Source: Anaerolineales bacterium (GTDB taxonomy: Bacteria; Chloroflexota; Anaerolineae; Anaerolineales; UBA4823). Taken from it: a DNA stretch of 43,244 nt. This document shows positions 35,327 to 42,911 of this stretch, one piece after another. The position numbers and the translations under genes were made by a program. The notes below the pieces were generated by a model. The model saw nothing but the letters and a program-made list of their open reading frames with translations, made no database searches and was not told where the DNA came from. Where the stretch lies: positions 1 through 43,244 of the forward strand of contig JANXBJ010000019.1 of assembly GCA_025057645.1 (NCBI GenBank). The letters run 5' to 3'. How positions within the stretch are numbered: position 1 is the stretch's first letter; each line of letters starts with the position of its first letter.

Positions 35327-36724
35327 ATGGATATAGCAAAATTTCAACAAGAACTCCAAGCCACCCTCAAGCCCTATAAAGACGAGTTGCCAAGCTTTCG
35401 GAGCTTGCCCAAGGAAGGGCTGAGTCGAGCCGAGGTGGTTGACATAGTTGCCAAACTCGCTCAACGCGAAGCTCCTCGCTGGCAGAGCGGCAAAGTCTCC
35501 GGCGCCGTATATCACGGCGACCCGGCTCACATCGAATTTCAGAACACAATCTACAACTTACAATCGCAAGCTAACCCCTTACACATGGATCTCTGGCCAA
35601 GTATCACCAAATTCGAGGCAGAGATCATCGCCATGACAGCCCATATGCTCGGTGCAGATTACACGGAGGATGAGATTGTTGGGAGCGTTTCCTCGGGTGG
35701 AACCGAAAGCATTCTTCTCGCTATGAAGGCCTACCGCGACTGGGCACGCGCAACCAAAAATATCACCGAGCCGGAGATTATTGCTCCTTCCACAGCCCAT
35801 GTCGCCTTTGAAAAAGCAGCTCAGTACTTTGGCATGAAGCTGATCCGCGTCCCGATAGGGGAAGACTTCCGCGCCGATGTCAGGGCCATGGAAGAGGCCA
35901 TTACACCCAATACGGTTGTGATGGTTGGCTCGGCACCGCCCTTCCCTCACGGCATTGTCGACCCCATCGAGGAACTCTCTGAGATCGCCCGCCAGCGGGG
36001 TATTGGATTCCATACAGATGCTTGCCTCGGTGGCTTTGTGCTACCTTGGGCCGAAAGACTTGGCTATCCTGTGCCGAAATTCGATTTCCGTTTGCCGGGC
36101 GTCACCTCGATGTCCTGCGACACCCACAAGTATGGCTATGCTGCCAAGGGCACTTCGGTCGTATTGTATCGTGGACGCGAATTACGTCATCACCAGTACT
36201 TCGTCAGCACCGACTGGTGCGGCGGAATCTACATTTCACCCACGCTTACTGGCAGTCGTCCGGGCGGACTTTCCGCCGCTGCTTGGGCAGCGATGGTCTC
36301 AATGGGAGAAAGCGGCTATCTCGAAGCCGCACGGCGCATCCTGAAGAGCGCAGAAACCATCAAAAAAGGGATTGCTTGCATCCCCGAGCTGCAGATAATC
36401 GGTGATCCTCTCTTTGTCATTGCTTTCACATCTAAGCAACTAGATATTTATGCAGTCCTTGATGTAATGAGCCAAATGGGCTGGAATCTCAATGGCCTGC
36501 AAAACCCGCCCGCCATTCACATCGCCGTGACCATTCGTCACACCCAAGAAGGGGTACCCGAACGCTTCTTAGAAGACCTGCGCCGAGCTGTGGAGATCGT
36601 CAAGAGCCGCCCCGAAATGCAAGGGAGCATGACTCCTGTATATGGGATGACCTCCAACGTCTTTCTGCGCGGCGCAGTAGACCAGTTCTTGCGCAATCTC
36701 CTAGATACCATATTTGAGGCTTAG
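35327..36724 (+). CDS. Sphingosine-1-phosphate lyase-like PLP enzyme
   Basis: 465 residues, group II PLP-dependent decarboxylase fold, closest in pattern to sphingosine-1-phosphate lyase (DPL1/SPL), which cleaves phosphorylated long-chain bases to a fatty aldehyde and phosphoethanolamine. Seen: [13 protein letters not shown] near the N-terminus, [32 protein letters not shown] with a ring-stacking His158, [10 protein letters not shown] with Asp231, and [17 protein letters not shown] with Lys268 as the PLP Schiff base. It lacks the N-terminal membrane helix of eukaryotic lyases, as do known bacterial ones. A glutamate or tyrosine decarboxylase is less likely given the HKYGYAAKG motif. AAGGAAGG precedes the ATG. 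Confidence 0.85.
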   Translation: MDIAKFQQELQATLKPYKDELPSFRSLPKEGLSRAEVVDIVAKLAQREAPRWQSGKVSGAVYHGDPAHIEFQNTIYNLQSQANPLHMDLWPSITKFEAEIIAMTAHMLGADYTEDEIVGSVSSGGTESILLAMKAYRDWARATKNITEPEIIAPSTAHVAFEKAAQYFGMKLIRVPIGEDFRADVRAMEEAITPNTVVMVGSAPPFPHGIVDPIEELSEIARQRGIGFHTDACLGGFVLPWAERLGYPVPKFDFRLPGVTSMSCDTHKYGYAAKGTSVVLYRGRELRHHQYFVSTDWCGGIYISPTLTGSRPGGLSAAAWAAMVSMGESGYLEAARRILKSAETIKKGIACIPELQIIGDPLFVIAFTSKQLDIYAVLDVMSQMGWNLNGLQNPPAIHIAVTIRHTQEGVPERFLEDLRRAVEIVKSRPEMQGSMTPVYGMTSNVFLRGAVDQFLRNLLDTIFEA

Positions 36725-36767
36725 GGAAAAAGCTACCCAGCCAACTCGCCGCAAAGCTTATGTGGCG

Positions 36768-36796
36768 TTGACGATTTTGCGTTTCTTTGGTATGAT
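36768..36796 (+). promoter_or_regulatory. Sigma70-type promoter of infC operon
   Basis: TTGACG (36768-36773) and TATGAT (36791-36796) with an exact 17-base spacer. Placed about 65 bases upstream of the IF-3 start, after the lyase-like gene, it would start the infC-rpmI-rplT transcript with a leader of about 60 bases. Confidence 0.7.
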
Positions 36797-36861
36797 GCGC
36801 GCTATCCTCCTAACCATAGGAAGTAAAAATCGGATTCCAAGTAGATAGAAAGGAGTAGCTT

Positions 36862-37422
36862 ATCAGCGCAAGCACCTATAGAGTAAACGAAGCCATTAGA
36901 GTCCCTCAAGTCCGCGTCATTGGCCCCCAGGGTGAAAATATCGGGATTGTCCCGATCGAAGAAGCCCTTCGCATTGCTCACGAAGCGGATCTAGATTTGG
37001 TCGAGGTTGCGCCAAACGCCGACCCGCCGGTCTGCCGGGTGATGGACTTCGGGAAGTTCATCTACGAACGAACGAAAAAAGAACGCGAAGCTCGGAAAGC
37101 TCAGACCAAAATTGAAGTCAAAGAAATTCGTCTGCGCCCCAAGACCAACGAACACCACCGCGCTCTGAAACTCCGCGATGCACGGCGGTGGCTCGAGGAA
37201 GGGATGAAGGTGAAGGTGCGCATCCGCTTTCGAGGTCGGGAGATCACCTACCCGGAGCTCGCCTTAGAGGACCTCAAAGCAGTCGCAGAAGACCTCTCGG
37301 ATATTGCAGTGGTCGAACAAGCACCTGCGCTAGAGGGACGCACGATGTTGATGGTGTTAGCACCGGGCAAGCACACAAAGAAGAAAGAAAAAGAAAAGGA
37401 AAAAGAAACGGTTACGCGCTGA
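36862..37422 (+). CDS. infC: Translation initiation factor IF-3 (AUC start)
   Basis: 186 residues when started at ATC 36862. An in-frame TAG at 36856-36858 closes the frame upstream, and the first in-frame ATG (36997) lies inside the N-terminal domain, so neither can be the true beginning. AGGAG at 36851-36855 is spaced 6 bases from the ATC, and the following STYRVNEAIRVPQVRVIG is the normal IF-3 N-terminus. The N-domain (to about residue 75) is followed by a Lys/Arg-rich linker and the C-domain with EIRLRPKTNEHH and KVKVRIRFRGREITYPEL. A Lys/Glu tail ends the protein. Non-AUG starts let IF-3 limit its own synthesis in E. coli (AUU) and others. First gene of infC-rpmI-rplT. Confidence 0.9.
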   Translation: MSASTYRVNEAIRVPQVRVIGPQGENIGIVPIEEALRIAHEADLDLVEVAPNADPPVCRVMDFGKFIYERTKKEREARKAQTKIEVKEIRLRPKTNEHHRALKLRDARRWLEEGMKVKVRIRFRGREITYPELALEDLKAVAEDLSDIAVVEQAPALEGRTMLMVLAPGKHTKKKEKEKEKETVTR

Positions 37423-37509
37423 GAGCTAACTCAGAATGGAGTTCTCTCTTCAGAAAAACCGCCTGTGTCCTTCACAGAGCGTAAGGCTTTGCACGAAAGG
37501 AGAAGAGCT

Positions 37510-37737
37510 GTGCCGCGAAAGATACGAGAAGGTAAATTCAAGCTGAAGACCCATAAAGCGACTGCCAAGCGTTTTCGCCTAACCGGAGCAGGGATGCTGG
37601 TACGCACCAAGGGCGGCAAGAGCCACCTGCGTCGCCGAACGTCTAAGCGCACCAAGCGTTTGTTCCAAGAGATGCTCCCAGTGCGGGGCAGAGGTATCAT
37701 CAAGCGTATCCACCGTCTGGCACCTTACTTGGAGTAG
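37510..37737 (+). CDS. rpmI: 50S ribosomal protein L35 (GTG start)
   Basis: 75 residues. The family core starts KLKTHKATAKRFRLTGAG and continues with HLRRRTSKRTKRLF. A GTG at 37510 is chosen since AAGGAGA lies 7 bases upstream; this gives about 8 residues more than usual ahead of KLKTHKA. The longer open frame from 37465 has no ribosome site. It follows infC by 87 bases and precedes rplT by 96. Confidence 0.93.
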   Translation: MPRKIREGKFKLKTHKATAKRFRLTGAGMLVRTKGGKSHLRRRTSKRTKRLFQEMLPVRGRGIIKRIHRLAPYLE

Positions 37738-37771
37738 GCTCAAGTTTGTATAACCATTACAGCGCCGACCG

Positions 37772-37813
37772 CCGGGTGCAAGCAACGGGTGAGTCAGGTT
37801 CACCGGCACCTGG
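37772..37813 (+). promoter_or_regulatory. Two-helix RNA element between rpmI and rplT
   Basis: CCGGGTGC (37772-37779) pairs with GCACCTGG (37806-37813), with one G-U, and encloses GGTGAG (37788-37793) paired with TTCACC (37799-37804) around a 5-base loop; unpaired AAGCAACG lies on one side only. It ends 7 bases before the AGGAG ribosome site of rplT. L20 is known to repress its own operon by binding leader folds that mimic 23S rRNA, so an autoregulatory role is plausible but unproven here. Confidence 0.45.
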
Positions 37814-37833
37814 GGAAGGCAGGAGAGTGAACA

Positions 37834-38181
37834 ATGAGAGTAAAGACCGGACCCTATCGCAGGCAGCATCACAAAAAGGTGCTCAAGATGACCAAAGGTC
37901 AGTTTGGCACCCGTTCGCGCCTTTTTCGCCGTGCCAACGAAGCCATGCTGAAAAGCCTTTGGTACGCCTATCGCGATCGTCGTACACGCAAACGCGATTT
38001 GCGAAAGCTCTGGATCGCGCGCATCAATGCCGCAGCTCGGGCAAACGGCATGACTTATAGCCGCTTGATCGACTCCCTGAAAAAAGCCAAGATTGCCCTA
38101 AATCGTAAGATGCTTGCCGAGCTTGCAGTGCGCCAGCCCGAAGCTTTTGCAGCAGTTGTTGCAGCGGCCAAGTCCGGATAG
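37834..38181 (+). CDS. rplT: 50S ribosomal protein L20
   Basis: 115 residues, full length. Seen: [19 protein letters not shown], then [20 protein letters not shown] and [19 protein letters not shown], the characteristic basic helical segment and globular core that bind 23S rRNA domain II. AGGAG is spaced 8 bases from the ATG. It closes the infC-rpmI-rplT operon and is followed by a strong terminator. Confidence 0.97.
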   Translation: MRVKTGPYRRQHHKKVLKMTKGQFGTRSRLFRRANEAMLKSLWYAYRDRRTRKRDLRKLWIARINAAARANGMTYSRLIDSLKKAKIALNRKMLAELAVRQPEAFAAVVAAAKSG

Positions 38182-38199
38182 TTAGGCCCATTCTTGGCA

Positions 38200-38231
38200 C
38201 AAAGCGGGGCGACTAAAGTCGCCCCGCTTTG
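38200..38231 (+). terminator. Rho-independent terminator of infC-rpmI-rplT operon
   Basis: Perfect 14-bp stem (CAAAGCGGGGCGAC and GTCGCCCCGCTTTG) with a 4-base loop, followed by TTATTT. It begins 18 bases after the rplT stop. Confidence 0.85.
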
Positions 38232-38287
38232 TTATTTCCATAAGGTATAAAGGTATAATGGAGACTGTTCAAAATCGGAGGCAGAAA

Positions 38288-38662
38288 ATGAGCGGAAACC
38301 CGAACCGAGAAATCCAGCGTACACCCAACAGCGGTTTCTTTTGGGAGCTCTCGGCGCGAATCAAGCTGGTCTTGCGCCTACTAGCCGATCGTCGTGTGCA
38401 CCCCTTACTTAAACTGCTGCCCATTGCTTCCCTGGCCTATTTGCTCATACCTGATCTGGCCCCAGGCCCGGTAGATGACGCCCTGCTCATTTGGCTGAGC
38501 ACCACTTTATTTGTCGAACTTTGCCCTCCCGAAGTGGTTGAAGAACACCTCAAAAAAATCCGCAGTTCGGTGACAAGCCAACTGCATGAGGAGCAGAGCC
38601 GGAGAGAATTCCGGCCGGAAGACATTGAAGATGCGGAGTTCTGGGAAGAACCCAAACAATGA
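38288..38662 (+). CDS. DUF1232-like small membrane protein
   Basis: About 124 residues. A basic N-terminal region (about 1-30) is followed by LLADRRVHPLLKLLPIASL and AYLLIPDLAPGPVDDALLIW, the pattern of DUF1232 (YkvA-like) proteins: one or two membrane segments around an IPD/DD signature. The acidic C-terminus ends EFWEEPKQ. The start at 38288 follows GGAGG by several bases; a frame opening at 38258 is less likely. A TATAAT box at 38254-38259 may be its promoter. Function unknown. The dehydrogenase gene starts 7 bases after its stop. Confidence 0.65.
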   Translation: MSGNPNREIQRTPNSGFFWELSARIKLVLRLLADRRVHPLLKLLPIASLAYLLIPDLAPGPVDDALLIWLSTTLFVELCPPEVVEEHLKKIRSSVTSQLHEEQSRREFRPEDIEDAEFWEEPKQ

Positions 38663-38669
38663 GGTGATC

Positions 38670-40061
38670 ATGAGATCTGCCTATCGGTATGCTTTTGTCC
38701 TAGTCTGGGCTTTAGTTGCCTGCCAACCTGATGCGATTCCCCATCCAACCCCTTCACCTACCGATTCCCTCTCACTTCCGACTGCCACTCGGGCTCAAAA
38801 CGATCAGCCCCTTCCCCCCGATGGACCTTTACCTACCAATTTCCCCCCACTTTCGATTGCCACCGCCGTAGCCAGGTCGGCTTCAACACTAGATGAAACC
38901 ACAACCCCCACAGCCACAGCTTCGGGAGAGGAGAGTTTAGCTCCCTCCGAACCCTCCTTAACTCCTGAAAGTGCGCTCCTCTCTTCGGCCTTCCCCAATC
39001 CTGCGCATTATCAGTGGACTCCAATAGTTCGCAGGTTGAAAGCACCGGTTGGTTTAGGCTATCCCCCCGATGGGACAGGGCGCTTGATGATCTTGGAACA
39101 AGCGGGGGTGATTCGCCTTTGGCAGAGCGGCACCCTTGCCTCCACACCCTTCCTTGACCTTCGAGACCGCGTTGGTAGCCGCGGCAGCGAGCAAGGTCTA
39201 CTAGGAATCGCCTTTCATCCTAGGTATGCCGAGAACGGCTATTTTTATGTCAATTACACCGACCGGAATGGGGACACGGTGATCGCTCGCTTTCGAGCAG
39301 ATCCTCCCTCGGCAAACTCAGCAGATGCGACTACTGAGAAAATCCTATTGCGCGTTGCCCAACCCTATGCCAACCATAACGGAGGAGCTGTGGTATTTGG
39401 TCCCGATGGCTATCTCTACCTCGGATTAGGAGATGGCGGTGCAGCCGGCGATCCCGAGAATCGAGCTCAAGCTTTAGATACACTGCTCGGAAAAATCCTG
39501 CGTATTGATGTAGACCACGGGGACCCTTACGCCATTCCTGCTTCCAATCCTCTGGCGAGTGGTGTTGGCCTGCCGGAGATTTGGGCTTACGGTCTGCGCA
39601 ACCCTTGGCGAATAAGCTTTGACCGCCAGACCGGAGACTTATATATCGGCGATGTCGGCCAGAACCTCTGGGAAGAGATCAACTACCTCCCTCATGGATC
39701 GAGCGGAGACCTAAACTTTGGCTGGAAATATTTCGAAGGCACGCATCCTTATGAAGGGGTCCCACCAGCCGGTCAAAAATTTATTTCGCCCATCTACGAA
39801 TACGGGCATGATCAAGGGTGTTCGGTCACTGGCGGCATAGTTTACCGTGGCAAGAGTCTCCCCGAATGGAATGGGGTATACCTGTTCGGCGATTACTGCG
39901 CCGGTTGGGTAGATGGTCTGCGCCGCCTCCCGGATGGGACTTGGCAAGCACAACGCTTGTTCCGAGATTTAGGACGCATCTCTTCCTTTGGAGAGGATGA
40001 GCAGGGCGAGGTGTACGTAATCAACCACGCCGGAGAGGTCTACCGTCTAGAGCGCCGATGA
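38670..40061 (+). CDS. PQQ-dependent sugar dehydrogenase-like lipoprotein
   Basis: 463 residues. A lipoprotein signal (hydrophobic stretch and LVACQP) and a long Pro/Thr/Ser linker (about 20-105) precede a six-bladed GSDH-type propeller like the soluble aldose sugar dehydrogenases (Asd/YliI). Seen: LILEQAGVIRLW-type start, EQGLLGIAFHPRYAENGYFY, NHNGGAVVFGPDGYLYLGLG with catalytic His, GDGGAAGDPENRAQ, IWAYGLRNPWRISFD, and VTGGIVYRGKSLPEWNG. It would oxidise aldoses outside the membrane using PQQ, passing electrons on. No PQQ-synthesis genes are in the window. Its stop overlaps the next gene by four bases. Confidence 0.88.
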   Translation: MRSAYRYAFVLVWALVACQPDAIPHPTPSPTDSLSLPTATRAQNDQPLPPDGPLPTNFPPLSIATAVARSASTLDETTTPTATASGEESLAPSEPSLTPESALLSSAFPNPAHYQWTPIVRRLKAPVGLGYPPDGTGRLMILEQAGVIRLWQSGTLASTPFLDLRDRVGSRGSEQGLLGIAFHPRYAENGYFYVNYTDRNGDTVIARFRADPPSANSADATTEKILLRVAQPYANHNGGAVVFGPDGYLYLGLGDGGAAGDPENRAQALDTLLGKILRIDVDHGDPYAIPASNPLASGVGLPEIWAYGLRNPWRISFDRQTGDLYIGDVGQNLWEEINYLPHGSSGDLNFGWKYFEGTHPYEGVPPAGQKFISPIYEYGHDQGCSVTGGIVYRGKSLPEWNGVYLFGDYCAGWVDGLRRLPDGTWQAQRLFRDLGRISSFGEDEQGEVYVINHAGEVYRLERR

Positions 40062-41074
40062 AAAAGCTCTTCTCCTACCCTGCCTCATTAAGCGGTGCTT
40101 CCGTAGCCGTAGTTTTGCTAGCGTGCTCGTGGTTACGCACAACCCTGCCCACACCAGATGCGGCCCCACCTGTCCACCAAGAAGTAATAGGGCCAACGGC
40201 CACACTCTCACTATCTCCCATTCCCCAGAGCGCTTCTCCCCCAACCGAGACACTTCAACCCAGCCCCACTTTTACTCCGGGGGGTGCAGTGCGCTTTGCG
40301 GTAATCGGGGACTACGGCTCAGGAAACGAAGATGCGCGCCAAGTGGCTGAGTTGGTCAAGTCTTGGAAGCCGGATTTTATCCTCACCACCGGTGATAACA
40401 ACTACCCTGATGGCGCGCGCGAAACCATTGATCACCGCATCGGACAGTTTTATCATGAGTATATCTACCCCTACCGCGGGCGCTACGGTAAGGGAGCAGA
40501 TCGCAACCGCTTTTTCCCCACACTGGGAAACCATGATTGGATGAGCGAGAATGCTCAACCCTACCTCGATTACTTCGAACTTCCGAATAACGAACGTTAC
40601 TATGATTTCAGCTGGGGAGCGGGGCATTTCTTCGCTCTGGACAGCGACTCCAATGAACCTGATGGTGTCGGACGCAGCTCTCGTCAAGCGCAATGGCTGC
40701 AAGAACGCCTGGCGGCTTCTACACAACCTTGGCAGATTGTCTTTATGCACCATCCACCCTACACCTCTGGGAAAAGAGGCGCAGTAGAGTGGATGCGCTG
40801 GCCCTTCAAGGAATGGGGAGTAGAGGCAGTGCTATGCGGGCACGACCACTTTTACGAACGCCTGCTGGTCGACGGTCTGGTGTACTTTATCAACGGTGCA
40901 GGCGGAGGTGGCCTATATGACTTCGGCCCAATAGCAGAGGGCAGTCAGAAACGCTTCAACGGCGCATACGGTGCTATGCTAGTCACTATGGATCATCAAC
41001 AGGTAGTCTTTGAATTCTTTGCCGTAGGGGGTGTCTTGATCGATCAGCATGTGCTGACCCAACCTGTTCCCTAA
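40058..41074 (+). CDS. Secreted metallophosphoesterase lipoprotein
   Basis: 338 residues. A signal with lipobox LLAC is followed by a Pro/Ser/Thr linker and a calcineurin-like phosphoesterase domain. Metal ligands are visible: FAVIGDYGSG (first Asp), ILTTGDNNYPDG, TLGNHDWM, FMHHPPYTS and LCGHDHFYERL. The pattern is close to purple acid phosphatase-type enzymes. It is coupled by an ATGA overlap to the sugar dehydrogenase-like gene, and both products are membrane-anchored outside the cell, suggesting a joint role in phosphate or sugar scavenging. Confidence 0.9.
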   Translation: MKKLFSYPASLSGASVAVVLLACSWLRTTLPTPDAAPPVHQEVIGPTATLSLSPIPQSASPPTETLQPSPTFTPGGAVRFAVIGDYGSGNEDARQVAELVKSWKPDFILTTGDNNYPDGARETIDHRIGQFYHEYIYPYRGRYGKGADRNRFFPTLGNHDWMSENAQPYLDYFELPNNERYYDFSWGAGHFFALDSDSNEPDGVGRSSRQAQWLQERLAASTQPWQIVFMHHPPYTSGKRGAVEWMRWPFKEWGVEAVLCGHDHFYERLLVDGLVYFINGAGGGGLYDFGPIAEGSQKRFNGAYGAMLVTMDHQQVVFEFFAVGGVLIDQHVLTQPVP

Positions 41075-41262
41075 GAACTTCTCACCTCGAAAGGGGTTAG
41101 AGTTCAAGGCCTGAGCTGACGACCGCCGCTCAGAGAGCCCTTGTCTCTGACCAGGCTAGGAACCATGGGCATCCACGATGGCTAAATTCAAAGCAGTCTA
41201 TTTAGTTAGAGCTCGCACCCGTTATAGTGGGAAGTTAGAGTAGCTTAGCTTGTTGCGCTCTC

Positions 41263-41991
41263 TTACCTGTCGAGTTTTTCAGCGATGAGAATCACGCTTG
41301 GTGAAAAACTCGTTAGCGGCCTTTTGTCAAAATGACCAAACGAAGCGCGAATGCAAAAACCGCCCTCCTCGATCTCTTTCAAGAACAGACTCACTTCTTC
41401 CAGAGCGTAAGCCTGCCGGTAAGTATAGCGCTCAACTTTGCCACTAGGGAAGAGTTGATCATATGCCCACTGAATTTCGAACCACTCTCCTCTGCGCTGC
41501 CAAGCTGTGGACACCTGGATTGGATTCCCGGTCTGAGGGTGAAAGACCACTTCTTCTAACTCGGACTCTCCTTTCGGCGATAGAGCGTTTAGGAGCGCAG
41601 GATTTGGGAAACTGGTCACAAAAGCGCCCCCATACTGAAGACAACGTCTTACATTCCGCAAAAGCACCGACCGTTGCGCAGAGTTAAAAGTCGAGTAAGT
41701 GTTACAAGGCAACAGGGCAAGACGGAAAGCAGATGCTAAGCCAAAAGCAGTCATGTCGGCACAAAAGACCTGTGCTGTCGCCCGATTCCGCAAATAACGC
41801 AACATAGCAAGGTCGATATCGAAGCCGATCACCGTATAACCGCAATTCCGCAGTGCATGGAGCACCCGCCCTGTGCCACAGCCCAGTTCCAAGATCGGCT
41901 CGCCATATTGTCGCACCAGTTCGAGGTAGAAAGGTATATCTTCGTTGTAGTCAGCGTGGTGAGCATCGTATAAGGCAGGAAACGGATTCAC
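41263..41991 (-). CDS. Class I SAM-dependent methyltransferase (GTG start)
   Basis: About 242 residues. SAM loop ILELGCGTGRVLHALRN, acidic strand-2 end VIGFDIDLAMLRYL, later CADMTAFGL and LALLPCNTYSTF, then LRNVRRCLQYGGAFVTSFPN. The open frame runs back to 42108 but would cover the tRNA gene on the other strand and that segment is not family-like. GTG at 41991, with AAGGA about 11 bases upstream, gives VNPFPALYDAHHADY, the usual start. Substrate unknown. It diverges from tRNA-Pro. Confidence 0.82.
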   Translation of the reverse strand: MNPFPALYDAHHADYNEDIPFYLELVRQYGEPILELGCGTGRVLHALRNCGYTVIGFDIDLAMLRYLRNRATAQVFCADMTAFGLASAFRLALLPCNTYSTFNSAQRSVLLRNVRRCLQYGGAFVTSFPNPALLNALSPKGESELEEVVFHPQTGNPIQVSTAWQRRGEWFEIQWAYDQLFPSGKVERYTYRQAYALEEVSLFLKEIEEGGFCIRASFGHFDKRPLTSFSPSVILIAEKLDR

Positions 41992-42005
41992 AGTTGCGAA
42001 AATCC

Positions 42006-42035
42006 TTGACGATTGGGTAGCACCCGCATTATACT
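42006..42035 (+). promoter_or_regulatory. Promoter of tRNA-Pro
   Basis: TTGACG (42006-42011) and TATACT (42030-42035) with an 18-base spacer, 14 bases before the tRNA 5' end. Confidence 0.6.
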
Positions 42036-42049
42036 CAAACAAGCCAAAC

Positions 42050-42123
42050 CGGGGTGTGGCGCAGTACGGTAGCGCACCGCGTTTGGGACGCGGGGGTCGG
42101 CGGTTCAAGTCCGCCCGCCCCGA
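42050..42123 (+). tRNA. tRNA-Pro (anticodon UGG)
   Basis: 74 bases. Acceptor CGGGGTG (42050-42056) pairs with CGCCCCG (42116-42122), discriminator A. The anticodon stem CCGCG/CGCGG surrounds loop TTTGGGA, giving anticodon UGG. The T arm is GGCGG with loop TTCAAGT and CCGCC. CCA is not encoded. Confidence 0.95.
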
Positions 42124-42158
42124 CTCGGAAGACTCTAGGCTAAGATAGCTTCAGGCGA

Positions 42159-42554
42159 ATGGTTAGCCCGGTCTTTGTAGTCTTATGTGACTATGGACTT
42201 TTTGACAGTTGGCGGAGACGGGTATCTGCCATCGGGATCTTTGACTATTTCTCCGCTGCAGTCTTCCCAACCCGGCTACGCTTCGACGTGGTGAGCAAGT
42301 GGATGGCTGACGAGGGCGGAAGTGAAGGGGATTTTATGATCCGCATCGTTTCTCCGGATCGAGGAGGAGGGCAACGGAGCGTCCTGTGGTCCACCCCGCC
42401 CGAGCGCATGGTCTTCGACCTGTTCACGCGCACTGCAACCAACACAGCCCACTTTGATCTTCAAGCTCCCATTGCAGGAGATTACCAGATCGAGTTTTAT
42501 TTCAACGGTGAGCTAATCCACACCAAGGCCTTACCTGTCATCCCCGAGGATTGA
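42159..42554 (+). CDS. DUF6941-like hypothetical protein
   Basis: 131 residues, soluble. It shows VVLCDYGLFDSWRRRVSAIG, then IFDYFSAAVFPTRLRFDVV and IAGDYQIEFYFNGELI at the end. This layout (short start, IFD-x-aromatic, beta-sandwich ending in GxYxIEF-NG) resembles DUF6941 proteins, from memory. Function unknown. It follows tRNA-Pro by 35 bases on the same strand and may share its transcript. The ribosome site is weak (AGGCGA). Confidence 0.65.
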   Translation: MVSPVFVVLCDYGLFDSWRRRVSAIGIFDYFSAAVFPTRLRFDVVSKWMADEGGSEGDFMIRIVSPDRGGGQRSVLWSTPPERMVFDLFTRTATNTAHFDLQAPIAGDYQIEFYFNGELIHTKALPVIPED

Positions 42555-42911
42555 AAGCATAGAAGCTTACTGCGATACCCTGTCCTTTGGTAAGAGCTCG
42601 TAGGCAGATTTGCTCGGGATGTCACCACCGGCGAACGAAGGCCAGACTCAAAAGCATTCGCATCAACCAGTTTTGCCGATAAGATAATCCCTGAATAGTA
42701 CCACTACCGCCTCTTTCCGCTTGGCTTTCTTTAGGGGAGTGCACCACTCTCTCTGCATCCTCATCTATGATTTCAAATTTACACAGAACACATTCCTCTG
42801 TTGTGCTGGCAAGCCCTACGGCGATAAGAGTTCATCTGGAATTAGAAATGCCATACTTGCGAAGAGTGCTCCCCAAAACTGTATATAACAGCGTATAATG
42901 GAAACATAACT
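42555..42911. other. Intergenic spacer with promoter-like boxes
   Basis: No gene recognised. Near its right end TATAAT (42894-42899) and an overlapping TATATA (42882-42887) lie close to the next ATG; TTGCGA at 42857-42862 is 19 bases before the latter. If TATAAT is used, the leader of the following gene would be only about 6 bases. Confidence 0.4.

Noticed and set aside
36997-37422. infC starting at the first ATG
   Set aside because: It would lose about 45 residues of the conserved IF-3 N-domain, which are encoded in the same frame upstream.
41992-42108. N-terminal extension of the methyltransferase up to 42108
   Set aside because: It would run antisense through tRNA-Pro and its promoter, and the extra residues are not typical of the family; GTG at 41991 is preferred.
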